Assembly (NCBI RefSeq): GCF_010672525.1
Contig: NZ_JAAHGH010000052.1
Span: forward strand, 1-47,747
Source: Okeania sp. SIO2B3
GTDB taxonomy: Bacteria; Cyanobacteriota; Cyanobacteriia; Cyanobacteriales; Microcoleaceae
Reading direction: 5' to 3'
Length of the DNA: 47,747 nucleotides
Positions 43,067-47,747 of the stretch are shown one piece after another (positions within the stretch are counted from its first letter, which is position 1; each line of letters begins with the position of its first letter). Made by a program: the position numbers and the translations under genes. The notes beneath the pieces were generated by a model that worked only from the letters and a program-made list of their open reading frames with translations, was not told the DNA's origin and ran no database searches.

Positions 43067-43647
43067 ATGGTAAATAAAATTTCTGCTGAAGAATTTTATG
43101 ATGATTATGCTGCAAAATATGATGATGTGGCAAAGAGAAAGTCTAATGCAAATCTGCATAATGAGATGTTGAAAATCTTCCAAAAATACAATCATCATCA
43201 AGGTAGTATTTTAGATATTGCTTGTGGAACTGGACTTTTAAGTGAATTATTACAAGGAAATTTTGAATATACAGGGGTTGATATTTCAGGTAAGATGCTG
43301 GATTAGCTAAAAGAGGTTATAAAACCATTCACAAACCTATTAAAACTGCTTTAGCTGAAATTGATTCTCAGTCTTACGATCTTGTTTTTTGTTTAAGTTC
43401 ATTGCATTTTGTTGAAGATGCTAAAACAGCAATTGAGCATATATATCGAATTGCCCGTCAAGCTATTATTATCAGTCTTGATGAGATGACAGAGGAATAT
43501 ATTAAAAACTTTGTTGTTCCGGTTTATGATCATTCAAAAATTGTGCTTGAAGATGCCATAGAAGATTATTTTATTATAGGTTGGACTTCTTCAAGCCAAG
43601 GTGTTGATATTCGAACTCGCATGATTTATATTGAACAGAAAAACTAA
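43067..43647 (+). pseudogene. Tandem methyltransferase copy broken by a 4-base deletion
   Basis: Close paralogue of the 42388 gene: ILDIACGTGLLSELL, then GKMLD, and after the break KRGYKTIHKPIKTALAEI to the same C-terminus. Copy 1 has GGATATTGCAGCTAAAAGA, this copy GGATTAGCTAAAAGA, so 4 bases are lost at about 43302 and the frame shifts into a TAG. Both halves are otherwise intact, so the event is young. Confidence 0.85.
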
Positions 43648-43713
43648 GCCTAACTATAGATTAAGTAGTGATTTTTTAGTTTACCTCCTGACAATTAAAA
43701 GGATGTACTGAAG

Positions 43714-44266
43714 TGACATACTCCCACACTAAGCTGACGCTATAATGTGGGCTTCTCGTTTCGTAGCTCCGGTATCCCGCTTCGGTAAAGGTCGATGTTG
43801 AATCAACTTTATATTGCCTATTTTTGGCAAGTTGATCTTGTTTTCTTGAATGCAGTCTTGCTTGATTTGAGGATAAGTAAAACTACGATAACGACCTTTT
43901 CCCTTAAACCTTGGTTTCCCTAGTTTCTGTCCATTTTTGTCTGCTTTAAACCATCTATCAAAGGCAAGTTTTACTCGTTTTATGCAATCTTGTAATACTT
44001 GAGAATGAATTAGCTTGTAGTCAGGAAATTTGTCTTTGGTATTGACCAAATCTCGTTTTTGAGAGTAATAGTCTGGGTTATCTCTTAGTTGAGGAATTGG
44101 CATGCACCTTGGGGCAGGCGTTAACGGGACAACGGTTTTCTGACCACCACGAGAACCGCTCGTCTAACCTATAGTTGTACTGCCGACGCAACAATTCTAA
44201 CCACAATTCTATTGTGGCTATTTGTTCTTTGTTTGGCCTTAATTTATATTGGTAGGCAGTGCGCAT
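43714..44266 (-). pseudogene. tnpB relic with frameshift and deleted catalytic domain
   Basis: Minus-strand start at 44266 gives the N-terminus (MRTAYQYKLRPNKEQ), a frameshift occurs near CCCCAAGGTGC (about 44095) and the frame 44103-43729 continues with the next TnpB part (KLIHSQVLQDCIKR, FDRWFKADKNGQKLGKPRFK). After HRPLPK the RuvC and zinc-finger regions are absent and the element ends in GTGGGAGTATGTCACTT. It keeps both ends but not the nuclease. Confidence 0.85.
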
Positions 44267-44298
44267 GGTGGAAATTTTCCGGAGTTATAGCAAAATAA

Positions 44299-44454
44299 TC
44301 ATACAAGTTTTTCAACCAGGGGCAATATTGAAGTGGGGGCAGGTATCATTTCACTACCTCTCAAATCTAATAGTTGTACTATAATTAGATAGGCGATCGC
44401 CAAAGCTATAGAAATAGCTCCAGTAATAATAGCCACAATTTTTCCACGATCCAT
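44299..44454 (-). CDS. Small conserved-type membrane protein, 51 aa
   Basis: ATG at 44454, TGA ending at 44299. MDRGKIVAIITGAISIALAI begins the single TM segment; the tail is LLDLRGSEMIPAPTSILPLV. AGGAGTAG lies before the ATG. Small one-TM proteins of this shape are common in cyanobacterial thylakoid or cell membranes; I do not recognise a named family. The tnpB relic lies directly downstream. Confidence 0.6.
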   Translation of the reverse strand: MDRGKIVAIITGAISIALAIAYLIIVQLLDLRGSEMIPAPTSILPLVEKLV

Positions 44455-44623
44455 AATTTTCTACTCCTGAACTTGATGATAATTAAAAAAATTAGCTTTT
44501 TGTTGGTTGGGTATCGGAACGATATTCGTAGCTTATCTGTAGGATAAACTCAACAAACTCGTTTTGTCTGTTGGGTTGCGCTACCGCTTAACCCAACCTA
44601 CAGTATTATAACTGAATCCTGAG

Positions 44624-45604
44624 TTATGACTCCTGACTCTTCGCTCTTAACCCAGAACGTCTACGCAAAACCTCAACCAAAGTGAGAAAATCTTCTGGCA
44701 AAGGAGCGATCGCTGAAATTAACTCTCCAGAAATAGGATGTTGTAACTCTAGTCGCCAAGCATGAAGTGCTTGACCAGTTAAATTCACTCCTACGGAACG
44801 ACCTTTTCCATAAATAGTATCCCCCACAATAGGATACCCTATTTTAGCACTGTGAACCCGAATTTGATGAGTCCTGCCAGTCTCTAACCGAAACAACATC
44901 ATAGAAAAATTTCCCAAACGTTCCTTAACTTCCCAATGAGTAACAGCAATTTTTCCTCCTCTTTCCACTGGTGTCACCGCCATTTTTTTGCGGTCTATCC
45001 GATGACGACCAATAGGTAAGTCTATTTTACCACTATCTGTTTTCGGACTACCATAAACCACTCCTAAATATTCCCGCCTCGCCGTTTTTGCCTGCAACTG
45101 TGCTTGCAAATGTTGATAAGCTTGGTCTGTTTTCGCGACCATTATTGCTCCGGTCGTATCCTTATCTAAACGATGCACAATACCCGGTCGTTGCACTCCA
45201 CCAATACCTGCCAAAGAATCACAATGAGCTAAAAGTGCATTCACCAAAGTACCATCAGAATGTCCGGGAGCTGGATGTACGACTAAACCTGCTGGTTTGT
45301 TAATAATTAATAAAGCATCATCTTCGTAGAGAATGTCCAGAGGAATATCATTAGCTTCTATTTCTAAAGGTACTGGTGGAGGAATAGTTAAAACAATCCG
45401 ATCGCCATGCTGTACTATTACTTTTTTAGAAGTGCAGAGTTGGTCGTTTATTTTCACATTACCTTGGGATATTAACTTTTGAATATGCGATCGCGATAGG
45501 TCAGGTATTTGCTCAGATATCCAGATATCCAAACGCTGATTTATTTGCTTGACAAATTCACCCTTACTCTTTACCTCTAAAATTATTGAACCTTCATCAG
45601 CCAT
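44624..45604 (-). CDS. rluD: RluD-type 23S rRNA pseudouridine synthase (326 aa)
   Basis: Converts uridines to pseudouridine in 23S rRNA. An N-terminal S4 RNA-binding domain (RLDIWISEQIPDLSRSHIQK) is followed by the catalytic domain with GIVHRLDKDTTGAIMVAK, whose Asp is the nucleophile, and by RTHQIRVH near the end. Length fits the RluA/RluD family. RluD versus RluC is not certain. Single gene, same strand as the small TM protein. Confidence 0.9.
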   Translation of the reverse strand: MADEGSIILEVKSKGEFVKQINQRLDIWISEQIPDLSRSHIQKLISQGNVKINDQLCTSKKVIVQHGDRIVLTIPPPVPLEIEANDIPLDILYEDDALLIINKPAGLVVHPAPGHSDGTLVNALLAHCDSLAGIGGVQRPGIVHRLDKDTTGAIMVAKTDQAYQHLQAQLQAKTARREYLGVVYGSPKTDSGKIDLPIGRHRIDRKKMAVTPVERGGKIAVTHWEVKERLGNFSMMLFRLETGRTHQIRVHSAKIGYPIVGDTIYGKGRSVGVNLTGQALHAWRLELQHPISGELISAIAPLPEDFLTLVEVLRRRSGLRAKSQES

Positions 45605-45902
45605 AAGTTGTAAAAATTGTTAGTGGTATAAAAACCCGATTAAACCTAAACTTAAGTATAAAATAACAAAATATTAAATATAGCACTACGCAAATAGGGA
45701 GCGGACATTTATAAATGCTCAAAGTTAGTCAAGGATTACTTGTGACTTCTGTACGGGCGTTTTGCTCCGCAACATCTAAAGCGTCAGCTTTGCGGAGCGC
45801 AAATGGCCATTCGCCCGTACTAACTTCTGTACGTCGCCAATCCGACTGCTCCCCTATGCGCGTAGCGCTATAGGTTGGCCAAGATAGCTACTGATTTAGA
45901 GA
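45605..45902. repeat. Intergenic with a nested palindromic repeat
   Basis: GTACGGGCG ... CGCCCGTAC (45751-45820) encloses a second inverted repeat GCTCCGCAA ... TTGCGGAGC. It belongs to the dispersed GGGCGAATG palindrome family. No gene is seen. ilvH promoter elements are not evident. Confidence 0.6.
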
Positions 45903-46427
45903 ATGAAACATACTCTTTCTGTTTTAGTTGAAGACGAAGCGGGAGTTTTGACCCGCATTGCTGGTTTGTTTGCCCGTCGTGGTTTTAATATTGAAAGCCT
46001 GGCGGTTGGCCCAGCAGAACAATCAGGTGTTTCTAGAATTACAATGGTGGTGCCTGGGGACGACCATGTTATTGAGCAGTTGACCAAACAACTATATAAG
46101 TTGATTAATGTTTTGAAAGTACAAGATATTACTGCTATTCCCTGTGTGGAACGAGAGTTAATGTTACTCAAGATTAATGCTACTACAAATATGCGATCGG
46201 AAGTGGTTGAGATTGCAAATATTTTTCGGGCGCGGGTAGTAGACTTAGGTGAGGACTCATTAACTATTGAAGTAGTAGGAGACCCAGGAAAAATGGTTGC
46301 TATTGTCCAAATGCTTGCTAAATATGGTATCCGCGAAATTGCTAGAACAGGTAAAATTGCTTTAACTCGTGAGTCTGGAGTTAATACTGAGTTCCTAAAA
46401 TTGAGAGCTTTGGAAGTAAAAATGTAA
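45903..46427 (+). CDS. ilvH: Acetolactate synthase small subunit (174 aa)
   Basis: Regulatory subunit of acetohydroxyacid synthase in branched-chain amino acid synthesis, mediating valine feedback. An N-terminal ACT domain ([29 protein letters not shown]) is followed by the C-terminal domain ([28 protein letters not shown]). Typical length. The catalytic subunit is not in the window. Confidence 0.95.
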   Translation: MKHTLSVLVEDEAGVLTRIAGLFARRGFNIESLAVGPAEQSGVSRITMVVPGDDHVIEQLTKQLYKLINVLKVQDITAIPCVERELMLLKINATTNMRSEVVEIANIFRARVVDLGEDSLTIEVVGDPGKMVAIVQMLAKYGIREIARTGKIALTRESGVNTEFLKLRALEVKM

Positions 46428-47050
46428 GTCTTTTCTAGGATGTGAATGAGGAAAGGGTTAATCCGATAGGAGAGGGAATGGTAATTTAAGCTTTTCTCTC
46501 AGTTTCAAGAATACTACTTGTCTCTTTCAAGACCTAATTTTCCTTGATATTTTACTGATTTAATTTTTATCCTAGTCCTAGTTATTTTCAATTAAATATT
46601 CAATCTTAAGTAATTACTCCTTTTTTGAGTCCCACCTCATTAGAAGTAATTACTTTTTTTTTATTAAAAATTATTTTTTTTGTTCATTAAATAGATCGAC
46701 TAACAATTTCCTTAATGATATCCCAGGGTAAGACCGCTCACAATACGATTTTTAGCTTAAAAAAATCAAGATAAGTGTTTTGAATTAAGACAAATATACT
46801 AACTTTTTGATCTGGCAAAATTACTCCCGGAACTCTACAAAGTTCCATGTAGTGATAGATAGTAAATTAAATAATCACTTGTTCTTAAAACACAAAACAA
46901 ATAGTTAAATTATTTCAATTAATTCTGAATTTTAACTACATAATTTGGCTGATTTTTCGAGCAATATTTAATTACTAAAAACTGGAGTTGACAAGGGAAA
47001 TCATCCCGATTTTTCAATTACTGTCCTTTAAATTTACAACAAAACAAACT
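46428..47050. other. Intergenic AT-rich region
   Basis: About 620 bases between ilvH and the CAP gene. It contains the terminator-like repeat at 46608 and AT-rich DNA that should hold the CAP gene promoter. No ORF is supported. Confidence 0.5.
46608..46660 (+). terminator. Terminator candidate downstream of ilvH
   Basis: AAGTAATTACT is repeated (46608 and 46644). The two arms can pair over an 11-bp stem with a 26-base loop, followed by a run of T's. It lies about 180 bases past the ilvH stop. Confidence 0.5.
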
Positions 47051-47747
47051 ATGGCTACTACACTTCCTTCCGCCCAAGACCAATATATGCTCGAATTGAT
47101 CAACAGAGGTCGCCAAGACCCTGCTGCAGAAGCAGATCACTATAATATTGATCTAAATGAAGGACTCGCACAAGATACAATCTCCACTGATGCCAAACAA
47201 CCTCTAGCATTTAATCTCAACCTCAATACTGCTGCTAACGAACACAGTCAATGGATGCTAGATAACAACGAATTTAGCCACACAGGAGAAAATGGTACAC
47301 AATTCTGGGAACGTATGACGAATGCGGGGTACCAATGGTTTGGTGCTGGGGAAAATATCAGTTTTGATTCACCACTAGCTTCCGGTATTTCCGACTTCAC
47401 CGGTCTTGTGGAGGAAAACCACAAAGATCTATTCATAAGTCCAGGTCATCGTGAAAATCTTATGAATGCTAGCTTTGAGGCAATCGGAGTTTCTTCATTA
47501 CAAGCAACGACGTATACTTGGAACGGGACAACTTACACTGATGTAGTGATGACTACCCAAAAGTTTGGCCGTAATAACGATGGTCCATTTATCACAGGTG
47601 TTGCCTACACTGATGCAGTTACTGATGACGATTTCTATACAGTTGGTGAAGGAATAGGCGGAATAACAGTTACAGCGGTTGATACAGAAAATAGTGCTAA
47701 TACTTTCACAACTACTACTTGGGATGCAGGTGGTTATAGTTTAGATG
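47051..47747 (+). CDS. CAP/SCP-domain secreted protein, C-terminus cut by window edge
   Basis: The reading frame is open from ATG 47051 to the window end (232 codons). The CAP domain shows NEHSQWMLDNNEFSHTG, GAGENIS, and SPGHRENLMN, the His/Glu cavity residues of the SCP/PR-1 family. A further domain follows (ITGVAYTDAVTDDDFYTVGE), of the type seen in calcium-binding repeat proteins, so the missing part may contain RTX repeats. No Sec signal is visible, which again fits type I export. Confidence 0.85.
   Translation, partial: MATTLPSAQDQYMLELINRGRQDPAAEADHYNIDLNEGLAQDTISTDAKQPLAFNLNLNTAANEHSQWMLDNNEFSHTGENGTQFWERMTNAGYQWFGAGENISFDSPLASGISDFTGLVEENHKDLFISPGHRENLMNASFEAIGVSSLQATTYTWNGTTYTDVVMTTQKFGRNNDGPFITGVAYTDAVTDDDFYTVGEGIGGITVTAVDTENSANTFTTTTWDAGGYSLD

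Noticed and set aside
45896-46171. 91-codon minus-strand ORF
   Set aside because: Shadow of ilvH.
1-47747. CRISPR array
   Set aside because: No regularly spaced repeats with unique spacers; the repeats found are tandem coding units or palindromes.
1-47747. Diversity-generating retroelement behind the repeat proteins
   Set aside because: No reverse transcriptase gene or template/variable repeat pair was found.

Overview
The window looks like a chromosomal stretch of a filamentous marine-type cyanobacterium (Oscillatoriales, Trichodesmium/Okeania/Lyngbya-like). The reasons are an AT-rich background, scattered HIP1 octamers (GCGATCGC), a gene for the cyanobacterial NDH-1 subunit NdhL next to a DUF3007 gene and trpA, a phosphoribulokinase-family gene, large RTX/cadherin-like secreted proteins, IS200/IS605 (TnpB) relics and short dispersed palindromes. 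The species call is an inference; no 16S gene is present.

Layout. (1) 1-8454, minus strand: three paralogous RTX-type calcium-binding proteins (one cut by the window edge) with Pro/Thr-rich linkers encoded by 12-, 18- and 24-bp tandem repeats. (2) 8606-10876: a P-loop, helicase-like 'recombinase family' protein. (3) 11353-12621: a 5'-truncated tnpB with an intact nuclease triad and right end. (4) 12758-16232, plus strand: a run of unrecognised small genes, then an interrupted small membrane gene, a one-TM protein and an L,D-transpeptidase-like enzyme, with bare IS605 right ends in between. (5) 16282-28093, minus strand: a plasmid-type block with a P-loop ATPase with N-terminal membrane segments, small membrane and coiled-coil proteins, a ParM-like actin with a small ParR-like partner, an HTH regulator and many proteins of unknown function. 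(6) 28211-30245, plus strand: two paralogous ribbon-helix-helix (RHH) genes, each ending at the same A_AAA_AAT_TAG sequence with a conserved coiled coil in the -1 frame, flanked by near-identical regulatory and terminator repeats. (7) 30291-33690: small unknown genes, an ASCH-domain protein and a winged-helix protein. (8) 33730-37993: an HTH protein divergent from a CyRepA1-type plasmid replication protein, with an inverted-repeat operator candidate between them. (9) 38216-38302: an uninterrupted tRNA-Leu(UAA). (10) 38933-47747: housekeeping genes (ndhL, DUF3007, trpA, PRK-like, rluD, ilvH), a duplicated methyltransferase with one broken copy, a gutted tnpB and the start of a CAP-domain secreted protein.

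Interpretation. A replication initiator, actin-type partition genes, a membrane-linked P-loop ATPase and dozens of small orphan genes between tnpB (12.6 kb) and tRNA-Leu (38.2 kb) suggest an integrated plasmid or plasmid-like island. I found no direct-repeat attachment site by eye, so the boundaries are unproven. The most interesting signal is the pair of RHH genes: frame-0 homology before, and -1-frame homology across and after, an identical slippery heptamer plus stop. This points to programmed frameshifting (or slippage) that would make short and long forms of a plasmid regulator.
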